From positions 1 through 64,000 of the forward strand of contig CAJTLP010000007.1 in the NCBI GenBank assembly GCA_910577195.1: a DNA stretch of 64,000 nucleotides, written 5' to 3'. The DNA is from an uncultured Eubacterium sp. (lineage in GTDB: Bacteria; Bacillota; Clostridia; Oscillospirales; Acutalibacteraceae). Below the pieces are notes generated by a model, which was given only the letters and a program-made list of their open reading frames with translations, ran no database searches and was not told the DNA's origin. Within the stretch, counting starts at the first letter, position 1, and the number at the start of each line of letters is the position of its first letter. The translations under genes were made by a program, and so were the position numbers. Below are positions 39,004-48,096 of this stretch, one piece after another.

Positions 39004-39802
39004 ATTCCAACTGTGTTCTTATCTCATCAATTGATGAAAACTTTTTTTCCTCTCTCAAATATCTCAAGAACTCAACTCTTATTTCCTGACCATAAAGATT
39101 ACCGTCAAAATCAAAAATATGCGTTTCACAAAGCGGCTTGCTCACCTGCCAGGTAGGGCGTATACCAATGTTTGTAAAGGATTTATATTCAGCATCGCCG
39201 ATAAAGGTTCTCGTTTCATACACGCCGAATTTAGGCACAACCAGTCCGTCAGGCAAATGCTGATTTATTGTCGGAAAGCCGATTATTTTACCGCCCCTCT
39301 TATCGCCCTCAATAACAGTGCTTTCAAAGGTGAAATGATAACCGAGCATTTTATTCGCCTGCTCAATTTCGCCGTCTGCCAGTGCTTTCCTTATTCTTGT
39401 GGAGGAAATCGGCTCACCGTCGAAATCAAGATGCTCAAGAATTCTGACCCAGATGTCTCTGTTTTCCAAATACTTTCTGAGTTCAAGTGCACTCCAGCCG
39501 GCATTTTTTCCGAAACGGAAATTGAAACCGCAAAGAATAATGCCTGCACCGAATTTGCCAATCAGTATTTTTTCAATAAATTCCTCGCCCTTTAAATTTT
39601 TGAGCTCTTCAAAGTCCGCAAAAACTGTATTGGGGAAACGCTTTTGAAAAATACTTTTCTGCAGAAGTGAAAATTTATTATTTACACAATAAACCACTAC
39701 ATCATCAGCACCTGTGACAACCGTCTGATGTGCACGGTGCATTCCGTCAAAGTCGCCCAGTGCAACCGCTATTCTTTTTTCATTCCTGTTCTCAATATTC
39801 AT
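38981..39802 (-). CDS. ribF: Bifunctional riboflavin kinase / FAD synthetase
   Basis: 273 residues, shorter than the usual 305-315. The N-terminal FMN adenylyltransferase domain has VALGDFDGMHRAHQ, CGFNFRFGKNA and ISSTRIRKALADGEI. The C-terminal flavokinase domain has RGGKIIGFPTIN, FGVYE, SFTNIGIRPT and ETHIFDF. In the nucleotide-binding HxGH motif the Gly is Ala (HRAH). Converts riboflavin to FMN and FAD. Follows truB directly in the conserved truB-ribF order. Confidence 0.94.
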   Translation of the reverse strand: MNIENRNEKRIAVALGDFDGMHRAHQTVVTGADDVVVYCVNNKFSLLQKSIFQKRFPNTVFADFEELKNLKGEEFIEKILIGKFGAGIILCGFNFRFGKNAGWSALELRKYLENRDIWVRILEHLDFDGEPISSTRIRKALADGEIEQANKMLGYHFTFESTVIEGDKRGGKIIGFPTINQHLPDGLVVPKFGVYETRTFIGDAEYKSFTNIGIRPTWQVSKPLCETHIFDFDGNLYGQEIRVEFLRYLREEKKFSSIDEIRTQLEYDKSSII

Positions 39803-39803
39803 A

Positions 39804-40700
39804 TTAATCTCGTCTAACCAAAAGTCTTTTTACAGAAAGCTCCTGCTTTTCCGTACTGCACGCACCCAGTCCTAAAAACAAACCGTCAGGTGAATACACT
39901 CTGTAAATTCCGTCAGTAAGCTTTTTTCGGATTCGTTCAAGTGCCAGTGCACCGCCGTTTGAAAAACGCTTTGACTGTGCCTCTGATACAGTAACGCTAT
40001 CATAAGGCTCAAACATTTTTTCAATATCCATTACAATATCGTCAAAGGGAAGTCCCTCGTCACGGCGTCTCTGCAATTCATCAAGGGTAACACTGTCTTC
40101 GAGAGTAAAGCCCATTGCCAGTGTTCGTGTAAGGCTTGTCATAACTGCACCGCAACCAAGCTCCCTGCCGATATCATCAATCAGGGTTCTTATATATGTA
40201 CCCTTTGTGCATACAACATCAATTGTATATTCTCCGTTTTCACAGTCAACAAGCTCAAGCTTTTTTATTTCAACCTGTCTTGCCTGACGTTCAACCTCTA
40301 TACCATGACGTGCAAGGTCATAAAGACGTTTACCATCAACCGATACTGCGGAATACATAGGCGGTACCTGTGAGATAACGCCCCTGAATTTTTCAAGAAC
40401 ATTACGCACCTGTTCATCGGTAACGCTCACCTCATATTCAGCTGTAACAGTGCCTGTGATATCAAGGGTATCCGTAGTTTTACCAAGCATAAAGCCTGCT
40501 CTGTAGCCCTTATCACTGTCAGGCAGATAGTCAAGAAATCTTGTTGCACCGCCAAGCATAACAGGTAAAACACCTGTTGCCATAGGGTCAAGCGTTCCTG
40601 TGTGCCCTGCTTTTTTCTCTCTTGTGATACCGCGCACCTTTGCAACTACACCAAAGGAGGTAATATCCTTATCCTTATTAATGCAGATTATACCCGTCAT
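39804..40700 (-). CDS. truB: tRNA pseudouridine-55 synthase
   Basis: 298 residues. ATG at 40700 (MTGIICINKDKDITS) preceded by GGAGAA; it overlaps the nrnA stop in ATGA. Catalytic Asp38 in GHTGTLDPMATGVLP, then GYRAGFMLGKTTDTLD, QVPPMYSAVSVDGKRLYDLAR and CTKGTYIRTLIDDIG, with a C-terminal PUA-like part. Makes pseudouridine 55 in the T-arm of tRNAs. Confidence 0.95.
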   Translation of the reverse strand: MTGIICINKDKDITSFGVVAKVRGITREKKAGHTGTLDPMATGVLPVMLGGATRFLDYLPDSDKGYRAGFMLGKTTDTLDITGTVTAEYEVSVTDEQVRNVLEKFRGVISQVPPMYSAVSVDGKRLYDLARHGIEVERQARQVEIKKLELVDCENGEYTIDVVCTKGTYIRTLIDDIGRELGCGAVMTSLTRTLAMGFTLEDSVTLDELQRRRDEGLPFDDIVMDIEKMFEPYDSVTVSEAQSKRFSNGGALALERIRKKLTDGIYRVYSPDGLFLGLGACSTEKQELSVKRLLVRRD

Positions 40701-41635
40701 ACAAGGAATTCTCCGCATTTTGCAACAAGCTTTTCCCTTGCTTCCTTTACACCGCATTCAAAACGGCAGGCAGCAGCCTGACTGTGTCCGCCGCCGCCGA
40801 ATTCTTTAGCAAGCATAGCGGCATTCACACTTTCAAATGTACGGATAGAGGCCTTGCAGGTGCCGTCTGATTTTTCACGTATGGTGATACCGATTTCAAC
40901 GCCTTCAATCTGACGTGTCAGAGGAGCAATTGCTTCAGTCTCCTGCTCATTTGAGCCTGTGAGCTGATACATTTCCTGCGTGATTGTGATGATTGCAACC
41001 CTCTCATTTTCATAAAAGCGCATAGAATCAAGAGCAAGCCTCTCCAGCCTTGCATAGGTTTTGGTCTTTGTTTCAAACATAACACGGTTGATTCTGCCGT
41101 TATCGGCACCTAGCTCAATCAGCTCAGCTGCTGCACGATAGGTCTGTGCAGTTGTTGATGCATAACGAAAACATCCTGTATCTGTTGTCAGACCGGTATA
41201 AAGACAGCTCGCAATTTTACTGTCAATATCCACTCCAAGCGCCTTGATTACCTCGAAAACAATCTGACAGGCAGCCGGAACATCATCAAGCAGAAGATAA
41301 TCAGCATACTCCGTATTGGTTGAATGGTGGTCAATACACATATCAATGTGGTACTGACCCTCCAAAGAACCTAAAAGATTTACTGTGGCAACATCCACTG
41401 CAACAACATAACTCTGTCTGAATTTAATCGGTGCAATATCCTCATAAAGATAATCATACTTTTCAGGTATCTCATCCGCATTGATAACCGCACAGATTTT
41501 ACCCATTTTCATAAGTGCACGGCAAAGTGCAAAACCGCAGCCAAGAGTGTCACCATCAGGATGAGCATGAGTTAATATTAAAATATCATCCTGCTGCGCA
41601 AGCATTTGTGCACATTCTTTTACATTAATTCTCAT
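40697..41635 (-). CDS. nrnA: DHH-family nanoRNase / pAp phosphatase
   Basis: 312 residues. DHH motifs: LTHAHPDGDTLGCG, VAVDVATVNLLG, the DHHSTN signature and the DHHA1 end with KEFGGGGHSQAAAC. NrnA degrades short oligoribonucleotides and 3'-phosphoadenosine phosphate. It overlaps rbfA by 11 bases, the usual order rbfA-nrnA-truB in Firmicutes. Confidence 0.93.
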   Translation of the reverse strand: MRINVKECAQMLAQQDDILILTHAHPDGDTLGCGFALCRALMKMGKICAVINADEIPEKYDYLYEDIAPIKFRQSYVVAVDVATVNLLGSLEGQYHIDMCIDHHSTNTEYADYLLLDDVPAACQIVFEVIKALGVDIDSKIASCLYTGLTTDTGCFRYASTTAQTYRAAAELIELGADNGRINRVMFETKTKTYARLERLALDSMRFYENERVAIITITQEMYQLTGSNEQETEAIAPLTRQIEGVEIGITIREKSDGTCKASIRTFESVNAAMLAKEFGGGGHSQAAACRFECGVKEAREKLVAKCGEFLV

Positions 41636-41972
41636 TACTTATTTCCTTGATTTTTTCAAAAAGGTCCATACCCTTTTCAATAGAATCGTCCGCAATAAAT
41701 TTCAGCTCAGGGCTTTTACGGAGGTGAAGCCTTGTGCCAAGCTGCTTTCTGATATAGCCCTGTGCACTTTCAAGCCCCTTCACAGAGGTTTTCGCTGCTT
41801 CAAGTCCCTCCATAGCACTGATATAAACCTTAGCGTAGCTTAGATCACCGCTGACTTCAACTTTTACAACGGTAAGCATACCGCTGATTCTTGGATCCTT
41901 AAGCTCACGCATAATGGATATAATTTCTCTTTTAATATCCTCAGATATTCTGTCAATATGAAATCCGGCCAT
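41625..41972 (-). CDS. rbfA: Ribosome-binding factor A
   Basis: 115 residues with the KH-type RbfA pattern: DRISEDIKREIISIMRELKDPRI, LTVVKVEVSGDLSYAKVYIS and LGTRLHLRKSPELKFIADDS. Acts in 16S rRNA 5' end maturation of the 30S subunit. Two bases after infB. Confidence 0.96.
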   Translation of the reverse strand: MAGFHIDRISEDIKREIISIMRELKDPRISGMLTVVKVEVSGDLSYAKVYISAMEGLEAAKTSVKGLESAQGYIRKQLGTRLHLRKSPELKFIADDSIEKGMDLFEKIKEISNEN

Positions 41973-41974
41973 AA

Positions 41975-44332
41975 TTAATCCCTGTATTCCTCAACAATAT
42001 ATGCCTGAAGGATATCACCTGCCTGAATGTCATCCCAGCCGTCAAGACTGATACCGCATTCATAACCTGATGAAACCTCTTTAACCTCGTCCTTGAAACG
42101 CTTAAGGTTAGCCAGCTTAACGTCTGCAATCTGCTTGCCGTTTCTGACAACTCTGACCTTACCGTCACGCTTGATAGAACCTGAGGTAACAAGAGAGCCT
42201 GCGATCGTACCTGCTGAGGAGATTTTGTAAACCTCTCTTACCTCAACCTCACCTGTATCAACATCACGATACTTAGGTGCTCTCATACCGCGCATTGCAC
42301 GTTCAATATCCTCAATAGCATCATATATAATATCATATTTTTTAATTTCTATTCCGTCACGCTGTGCATTATCATAAGCAATCTGGTCAACACCTGTATT
42401 AAATGCAACCACGATAGCATTTGATGCATTTGCAAGCATAACATCACTTTCGTTTACGGCACCGACAGCACCGTGAACAATTTTAACGTTAACCTCATCA
42501 TTTTCAATTTTAAGCAGTGACTGCTTAACTGCTTCAACAGAACCCTGTACATCAGCCTTAATGATGATGTTAAGCTCCTTCATCTCACCCTCCTGAAGTG
42601 TATCAAAGAGAGTGTCAAGAGTAACCTTCTGGAAGAGCTTGAACTCCTCCTCCTTAGCCTTTTCCTTTCTCTGCTCAACAAGTGTTCTTGCAAGCTTTTC
42701 ATCAGAAACGGCATTGAACTCATCACCGCTCATAGGTGCACTGTCAAGTCCCATAATTTCAACAGGAACTGACGGACCTGCTGCATCAATCGGCTTTCCG
42801 TGATAATCGGTCATTGCTCTGATTTTACCTACAGCAGTACCTGCCACAATAATATCACCTGAATGTAAAGTACCATTCTGTACAAGAAGTGTTGCAACAG
42901 GACCTCTGCCCTTATCAAGCTTAGCCTCAATCACTACACCCTTAGCTGTTCTGTCAGGATTTGCCTTAAGCTCAGCCATTTCAGCAACAAGGAGAATGGT
43001 TTCAAGGAGCTTATCAATACCCATTCTTGTTTTTGCAGAAACAGGAACACAGATAACATCGCCGCCCCATTCCTCAGGAACAAGCTCGTGCTCGGTAAGC
43101 TGCTGCATAATTCGGTCAGGGTTTGCACCCTCTTTATCCATCTTATTAATAGCGACAATAATTTCAACACCGGCTGCTTTAGCGTGGTTTATAGCCTCAA
43201 TGGTCTGCGGCATAATACCATCATCAGCAGCAACAACAAGAACAGCAATATCAGTAGCCATAGCACCTCTTGCTCTCATAGCTGTAAATGCAGCATGACC
43301 TGGTGTGTCAAGGAAGGTAATCTTATTACCATTGGTCACAACCTGGTATGCACCGATTGCCTGAGTAATACCGCCTGCCTCTGTAGAGGTAACATCCGTA
43401 TCACGGATTGCATCAAGGATAGAAGTCTTGCCGTGATCAACGTGACCCATTACGCAGATAACAGGAGGTCTGGTAACAGCATTCTCATCGTCCTCAATTT
43501 CCTCTTCAATAATCTGCTCTTCAATGGAAACAATTACCTGCTTTTTAACCTTTGCACCAAGTTCGGTTGCAACGATTTCAGCAGTATCATAATCGATTAC
43601 CTCGTTAACAGTTGCCATTACACCCAGCACCATCAGCTTTTTGATAACCTCAGTTGCAGTCATACGAAGAAGGCTTGCAAGCTCACCGACTGTGATTTCC
43701 TCAGGAACCTCAATTGTAATCTGCTGTTTCTTTCTCTGCTCAGCGATACGGGCAAGTCTCTGTGCCTCTGTTTCCTTCTTGGAACGAGCGTGCATACCCT
43801 GAGGCTTTTTCTTTCTGTACTGCTTTGATTTCTGATTCAGCTTCTGTTTCTTCTGATAATCATTCATCTGAGATGCAGGTGCAATATCCTCATATTTTTG
43901 ATTATATTTTTCAAGATCAACCGTATTTACACGTGTGTCAATACGTCTTGTTTCACCCTTTGTTCTTGCCTGAGGTGCTTTATTAGCTCTCTTCTTAGCC
44001 TTTTCTGCATCACGCTTTGCTGCCTGCTCAGCCATCTGAAGAATAGCAGCCTGACTCTGATGCTTTTTATTTTCAATCTTTTTGGTTGATGAGTTACCGC
44101 TTTTTTTAGCATTGCCGTCACTCTTTTTACCATTACTGAAATAAGCGTCAAAATTCTTAACGCTGTGATCCTGTGTCAGCTTATCAAAAAGAATATTAAG
44201 CTCATTCTCTTCAAGAACAGTATTTGCTTTTTTCAAAGGAACACCACAATAATCACCAAGAATATTTATGATTTCCTTATTACTTTTTCCAAAATCCTTT
44301 GCGACATCGGAAACTTTAACTTTAATCACCAT
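41975..44332 (-). CDS. infB: Translation initiation factor IF-2
   Basis: 785 residues. An N-terminal IF2N domain (VSDVAKDFGKSNKEIINILG), a lysine-rich linker, a second IF2N domain, then the GTPase domain GHVDHGKTSILD, DTPGHAAF, NKMDKEGANPD and the C-terminal fMet-tRNA-binding part. ATG at 44332 gives better spacing to AGGAGG than the ATG two codons earlier. It overlaps the ylxQ stop by 11 bases. Confidence 0.97.
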   Translation of the reverse strand: MVIKVKVSDVAKDFGKSNKEIINILGDYCGVPLKKANTVLEENELNILFDKLTQDHSVKNFDAYFSNGKKSDGNAKKSGNSSTKKIENKKHQSQAAILQMAEQAAKRDAEKAKKRANKAPQARTKGETRRIDTRVNTVDLEKYNQKYEDIAPASQMNDYQKKQKLNQKSKQYRKKKPQGMHARSKKETEAQRLARIAEQRKKQQITIEVPEEITVGELASLLRMTATEVIKKLMVLGVMATVNEVIDYDTAEIVATELGAKVKKQVIVSIEEQIIEEEIEDDENAVTRPPVICVMGHVDHGKTSILDAIRDTDVTSTEAGGITQAIGAYQVVTNGNKITFLDTPGHAAFTAMRARGAMATDIAVLVVAADDGIMPQTIEAINHAKAAGVEIIVAINKMDKEGANPDRIMQQLTEHELVPEEWGGDVICVPVSAKTRMGIDKLLETILLVAEMAELKANPDRTAKGVVIEAKLDKGRGPVATLLVQNGTLHSGDIIVAGTAVGKIRAMTDYHGKPIDAAGPSVPVEIMGLDSAPMSGDEFNAVSDEKLARTLVEQRKEKAKEEEFKLFQKVTLDTLFDTLQEGEMKELNIIIKADVQGSVEAVKQSLLKIENDEVNVKIVHGAVGAVNESDVMLANASNAIVVAFNTGVDQIAYDNAQRDGIEIKKYDIIYDAIEDIERAMRGMRAPKYRDVDTGEVEVREVYKISSAGTIAGSLVTSGSIKRDGKVRVVRNGKQIADVKLANLKRFKDEVKEVSSGYECGISLDGWDDIQAGDILQAYIVEEYRD

Positions 44333-44669
44333 TCGCATTTTCCTCCTGTATGATTAGTTGAATAATTCTGTTAGAAAAATTTTTATCATTCACTGTAAAT
44401 ACCGCAGCTTTGTAACCGAGAGCAAAATGTATTTCACCCATTGTGAAATCGGTTATTATCACTCTGGTATTTATTCTATGCTTTTCAATTGTTTTATTAA
44501 ACTCATTTATCAGCCTTTGTGACGCATCACTGCAAAACAAAAGCAATTGTGCTTTGTTTTTCAGCAGTGCCTGCTCCGCCATATCGTGCCCCATCGAAAG
44601 CTTACCTGCACGTCGTGCAAGTCCTAACATGGAAAGTGCTTTTTCCTTAGACTTATTTTCATCAGGCAT
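44322..44669 (-). CDS. ylxQ: L7Ae/L30e-family RNA-binding protein (YlxQ)
   Basis: 115 residues. L7Ae-fold pattern KALSMLGLARRAGKLSMGHDM, LLLFCSDASQRLINEF and FALGYKAAVFTVNDKNF. The nusA-infB operon of Firmicutes always has this gene; it is a K-turn-type RNA-binding protein of uncertain target. ATG at 44669 follows AGAGGAAAT and overlaps the ylxR stop by 8 bases. Confidence 0.9.
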   Translation of the reverse strand: MPDENKSKEKALSMLGLARRAGKLSMGHDMAEQALLKNKAQLLLFCSDASQRLINEFNKTIEKHRINTRVIITDFTMGEIHFALGYKAAVFTVNDKNFSNRIIQLIIQEENANGD

Positions 44670-44928
44670 TTGACATTTCCTCTTCCATAGCATTATAAAC
44701 ATCATCGCTTATCTGCATAGAAAATGCACGCTCAAAGGCTCTTCTTTTTCTCGCTTTTTTCAGGCAATCGGGATTTTTGCAAACATAAGCACCTCTTCCC
44801 GACTTTTTACCGGTTAAATCAAGAGAAACCTCGCCGTCAGGACTTTTAACAACGCGCACAAGCTCACGCTTATCAAACATTTCACCGCATCCGGTGCACA
44901 TTCTCAAAGGTACTTTTTTTGTTTTCAT
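44662..44928 (-). CDS. ylxR: YlxR/RnpM RNA-binding protein
   Basis: 88 residues. Family motif MRMCTGCGEMFDKRELVRVV-like opening (LRMCTGCGEMFDKRELVRVV read in parts) and GRGAYVCKNPDCLKKARKRRAFERAF. The protein binds RNA and was reported as an RNase P modulator in Bacillus. Between nusA and ylxQ, as is standard. Confidence 0.93.
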   Translation of the reverse strand: MKTKKVPLRMCTGCGEMFDKRELVRVVKSPDGEVSLDLTGKKSGRGAYVCKNPDCLKKARKRRAFERAFSMQISDDVYNAMEEEMSNA

Positions 44929-44945
44929 CTTATCTCTCCTGATAA

Positions 44946-46007
44946 TTAGTTTTGGTCCTGACCCTCAAAGAAGCCTGATTCAGGCTTAATATCAATGTTC
45001 CAGCCGGTAAGTCTTACTGCAAGACGAACGTTCTGACCTTTATTACCGATAGCAAGTGACAGCTGGTCATCAGGCACGGTTGCCTTACAGGTCTTTGCTT
45101 CCTCATCAATAATCTCTACTGAGCAAACCTCTGAAGGAGCAAGTGCAGCACTTACAAACGCTACCGGATCTTCACTGTAATTTACAATATCTATCTTCTC
45201 ACCGCCGAGAACTTCAACAATGTTTGATACTCTTTGGCCGCGAGGACCTATACAAGCACCAACAGGATCAATATCCTCATCCTTAGTAAACACAGCAATC
45301 TTTGTTCTTGAGCCTGCCTCACGTGAAACAGATTTAATCTCAATTGTGCCGTCATAGATTTCAGGTACTTCCTGCTCAAACAAACGGCGAACAAGACCGG
45401 GATGTGTTCTTGAAATCATAATTTTAGGTCCTTTACCGCCTTCTTTTACATCAACAATAAATACCTTGATTGTCTGACCCTCTTTAAGGCTTTCACCCGG
45501 TACCTGCTCGGTCTTAGGAAGAACAGTCTGATTTTTGCCGATTTCAAGTGTAGCATTTCCTGTTATAGGGTCAATTCTTTCAATCTTAGCTGAAACAAGC
45601 TCCTGATTCTTTGATTTGAATTCCTGAAGCATCTGTCCTCTTTCAGCCTCACGAATACCCTGACGGATAACGTGCTTTGCTGTCTGTGCAACAATTCTGC
45701 CGAAATCCTTTGTTTTAAGAGGAATATCAATTGTCTTTCCTACTTTAGCAGATTTTCTGATTTCCTGAGCCTGCTCAAGAGTTAAATCTGTATCAGGGTC
45801 CTCAATCTCCTCAACAACGTTCTTTCTTACATAAACCTTGATTTTCTGCTTTTCCTCATCAATATCGCAGTGTACAATATCCTTGCCATTGTAATCGTGC
45901 TTTGCTGCAACAATAATGGCTGCAGAAATTTTTTCATACAGATATTCAGCAGGTATGCCTTTCTCTGTCTCCAATAATTTTACTGCCTCAAAAAATTCCT
46001 TACTCAT
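44946..46007 (-). CDS. nusA: Transcription termination/antitermination factor NusA
   Basis: About 353 residues. N-terminal RNA-polymerase-binding domain (MSKEFFEAVKLLETEKGIP), S1 domain (about 130-200), and KH1/KH2 domains with GACIGPRGQRVSNI and LAIGNKGQNVRLAVRLTGW. The acidic C-terminal repeats of proteobacteria are absent, as usual in Firmicutes. ATG at 46007 fits the family start better than the one four codons upstream. Confidence 0.95.
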   Translation of the reverse strand: MSKEFFEAVKLLETEKGIPAEYLYEKISAAIIVAAKHDYNGKDIVHCDIDEEKQKIKVYVRKNVVEEIEDPDTDLTLEQAQEIRKSAKVGKTIDIPLKTKDFGRIVAQTAKHVIRQGIREAERGQMLQEFKSKNQELVSAKIERIDPITGNATLEIGKNQTVLPKTEQVPGESLKEGQTIKVFIVDVKEGGKGPKIMISRTHPGLVRRLFEQEVPEIYDGTIEIKSVSREAGSRTKIAVFTKDEDIDPVGACIGPRGQRVSNIVEVLGGEKIDIVNYSEDPVAFVSAALAPSEVCSVEIIDEEAKTCKATVPDDQLSLAIGNKGQNVRLAVRLTGWNIDIKPESGFFEGQDQN

Positions 46008-46037
46008 TTTTCCTATCATCCTTTCTTAATATCACGG

Positions 46038-46526
46038 TTAATTGTTTTTAAAATCATTCATATCGAAATCATCAAGCTTTACATACGAGGTTTCCTTTTT
46101 ATTGACAGTCAGCTCCTCACCGTCTGCAAGCTCAACGGTTATCAATCCGTTTTCATAATTTTTAAGTATTCCGCCAAAATCCCTCACCTTATCAATCGGC
46201 CTTATCAGCCGCATCATAACGGCAGCACCGATATACTTTTCAAAGTGAGAATCGGTTATAAGCTCTCGCTCTACACCCGGTGAGCTAACCTCGAGCAAAT
46301 AGCTCTGACTGATCGGATCGGCATCATCAAGAGGCTTTGTGATTGCGTGGGTCAAATCAACACAATCGTCAATGGATACACCGCCGTCCTTGTCGATAAA
46401 TATTCTGAGATACCAATCAGTACCCTCTTTTACAAAGCGGATATCCCAAATATCCAATCCCAATTCCTCTGCATATGGTGCAACAATTTCTGCAACCTTA
46501 ACAACTGTATTTCCTTTACCTGCCAA
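46038..46526 (-). CDS. rimP: Ribosome maturation factor RimP
   Basis: 162 residues. DIWDIRFVKEGTDWYLRIFID, GGVSIDDCVDLTHAI and YLLEVSSPGVERELITD are the family signature; the C-terminal SH3-like part follows. Needed for 30S assembly. First gene of a ten-gene operon (rimP, nusA, ylxR, ylxQ, infB, rbfA, nrnA, truB, ribF, HAD hydrolase). A leader hairpin and a promoter lie upstream. Confidence 0.95.
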   Translation of the reverse strand: MAGKGNTVVKVAEIVAPYAEELGLDIWDIRFVKEGTDWYLRIFIDKDGGVSIDDCVDLTHAITKPLDDADPISQSYLLEVSSPGVERELITDSHFEKYIGAAVMMRLIRPIDKVRDFGGILKNYENGLITVELADGEELTVNKKETSYVKLDDFDMNDFKNN

Positions 46527-46550
46527 GAAAAAACCTCCTTATAATGATAA

Positions 46551-46575
46551 GAGAGCGGGTCGCTGACCCACTCTC
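46551..46575 (-). ncRNA. Putative rimP leader hairpin
   Basis: In the rimP 5' UTR, GAGAGTGGGTC (46575-46565) pairs fully with GACCCGCTCTC (46561-46551) around a three-base loop. A conserved GAGAGUGGG-type hairpin before rimP is known in Firmicutes (rimP leader). This matches its position and sequence type. Confidence 0.6.
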
Positions 46576-46603
46576 ACCTTGAGATTATAAACTTACTATA
46601 AGT

Positions 46604-46631
46604 ATAATAACACTTTTACAGAAATTGTCAA
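46604..46631 (-). promoter_or_regulatory. Promoter of the rimP-nusA-infB operon
   Basis: TTGACA (46631-46626), 16 bases, TATTAT (46609-46604) on the minus strand. The MITE copy 3 begins 13 bases upstream of the -35. Confidence 0.7.
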
Positions 46632-46643
46632 GTGTTTATCAAA

Positions 46644-46863
46644 TAAATTATTGTTTAGTGTATCAACAATATTATTGGTATTTCGTAAGGGACGATTCCA
46701 TATCGTCCCACAATGTTGAAAAAAGATTTGGGCGGATATTGAATCCATCCCTACAATGTTTCAATAGTGTTCCTGTTGATTTGTAGGGGCAGGTTTCCAC
46801 GCCTGCCCGTTGTATAATTTTTTGGGAGGGCACAGAGGCCCTCCCCTACACTAAACAATATTA
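46644..46863. repeat. MITE-like palindromic repeat, copy 3 (longer variant)
   Basis: About 220 bp. The left terminus TAAATTATTGTTTAGT (46644-46659) is identical to the other copies; the right terminus has lost a few bases (ACTAAACAATATTA). It keeps both GC-rich hairpins of copies 1 and 2 and has an extra module with GGGACGAT/ATCGTCCC (46689-46709) and a further repeat-like segment (46730-46755). Confidence 0.82.
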
Positions 46864-46865
46864 GC

Positions 46866-46900
46866 AAAAAAAGACGATGTGTTTCCACATCGTCTTTAAA
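46866..46900 (-). terminator. Terminator of rplJ-rplL
   Basis: AAAGACGATGTG-TTTC-CACATCGTCTTT, with a T-run on the minus strand (TTTTTTTGC) after the stem. Confidence 0.85.
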
Positions 46901-46922
46901 ACTGCTATTTGATAAAGCCGAA

Positions 46923-47300
46923 TTACTTAAGCTCAATCTTAGCGCCAGCCTCTTCAAGCTTAGCCTTGAGAGCCTCAGCGTCAGCTGTTGGAACAGCCTC
47001 TTTAACAGTTGCAGGAGCGCCGTCAACGATAGCCTTTGCTTCCTTAAGACCAAGACCTGTAGCCTCACGAACTGCCTTAATAACCTGAATCTTGTTAGCT
47101 CCTACGTCTGCAAGAACTACATCAAACTCTGTCTTCTCGTCAGCTGCTGCTGCGCCACCCTCTGCAGGTGCTGCTACTGCTACTGCTGCTGCAGCGCTTA
47201 CGCCGAACTCTTCTTCTACTGCTGATACGAGCTCTGAAAGCTCAAGAACTGTGAGAGTCTTAAGCTCTTCAACAATTGCTGTAACTTTTTCTGATGCCAT
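46923..47300 (-). CDS. rplL: 50S ribosomal protein L7/L12
   Basis: 125 residues. ATG at 47300 (MASEKVTAIVEELKTL) preceded by GGAGG. N-terminal dimerisation part, Ala/Gly-rich hinge and the C-terminal factor-binding domain TEFDVVLADVGANKIQVIKAVR, GLGLKEAKAIVDGAP. Stalk protein recruiting translation GTPases; encoded with rplJ. Confidence 0.97.
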   Translation of the reverse strand: MASEKVTAIVEELKTLTVLELSELVSAVEEEFGVSAAAAVAVAAPAEGGAAAADEKTEFDVVLADVGANKIQVIKAVREATGLGLKEAKAIVDGAPATVKEAVPTADAEALKAKLEEAGAKIELK

Positions 47301-47349
47301 TTTATTTTCCTCCAATAAAATTTAATTTGTTAAAAGTTGAATTTAATAA

Positions 47350-47946
47350 TTATTCAGCTGTTTCTTCAGCCGGTGCTTCTGCAGGAGTTTCCTCTGCTGC
47401 AGGTGCTTCTTCTGCAGGTGCATCCTCTGTCTTAGCAGGCTCACAAGCCTCAACGCCACCCTTATCAACGATAGCCTGAACACCACGTGCGAATGCTGCG
47501 ATAGGTGCATTGAATACACTGCAAACTGTTGCGAGGAGAACTTCTCTTGATGGAAGCTTTGCAAGAGCAATAAGCTTTTCCATAGAGATAACCTCTCCGT
47601 CAAGATAACCGCTCTTTAATGAGAAGTTATCGTGTGAATCAGCATACTTCTGAAGAATACGAGCTGATGCAACGTAATCATCTGCTGATGTTGCAATAGC
47701 TGTTGTTCCCTCAAGAACTGAATCAAGACCTTCAAGACCTGCGTCCTGTGCTGCTCTGCCGAGAATAGAGTTTTTAACAACTGAATACTCAACACCGGCT
47801 TCACGAAGTTCTCTACGAAGTTTTGTATCATCCTCAACGTTGATACCCTTGTAGTCAACTACAACGCCTGCACAAGAATTCTTAATTCTCTCTGAAAGAT
47901 CAGCAACCATTTGCTTTTTCTTTTCAAGAACTGCTGTACTTGGCAT
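47350..47946 (-). CDS. rplJ: 50S ribosomal protein L10
   Basis: 198 residues, L10 stalk base: KKKQMVADLSERIKNSCAGVVVDYKGI, LRRELREAGVEYSVVKNSIL, and GTTAIATS. The C-terminal tail is an Ala/Glu/Pro-rich extension (about 165-198) beyond the L12-binding helix. Preceded by an L10-type leader and an attenuator-like terminator. Confidence 0.97.
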   Translation of the reverse strand: MPSTAVLEKKKQMVADLSERIKNSCAGVVVDYKGINVEDDTKLRRELREAGVEYSVVKNSILGRAAQDAGLEGLDSVLEGTTAIATSADDYVASARILQKYADSHDNFSLKSGYLDGEVISMEKLIALAKLPSREVLLATVCSVFNAPIAAFARGVQAIVDKGGVEACEPAKTEDAPAEEAPAAEETPAEAPAEETAE

Positions 47947-48022
47947 TTATTATACCTCCATAAATATTTGCCACAAAAAGTGGACTTGCGGCAGATATAC
48001 TGCCCTTTATGGCTGTCAGCTA

Positions 48023-48056
48023 TAAAAAAGTGCATTCCGCAAGACACGGAATGCAC
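48023..48056 (-). terminator. Attenuator-type terminator in the rplJ leader
   Basis: Minus-strand GTGCATTCCG and CGGAATGCAC form a stem followed by TTTTTTA, lying between the L10-binding leader and rplJ. It could couple L10 binding to premature termination. Confidence 0.75.
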
Positions 48057-48096
48057 GTAACAATCAAAATAACTGTATATGTTATCTGAATGTTCA

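Noticed and set aside
43088..43828. 246-codon plus-strand frame within infB
   Set aside because: It is antisense to the highly conserved IF-2 GTPase domain, rich in Cys/Ser/His as expected for a shadow frame, and has no ribosome site.
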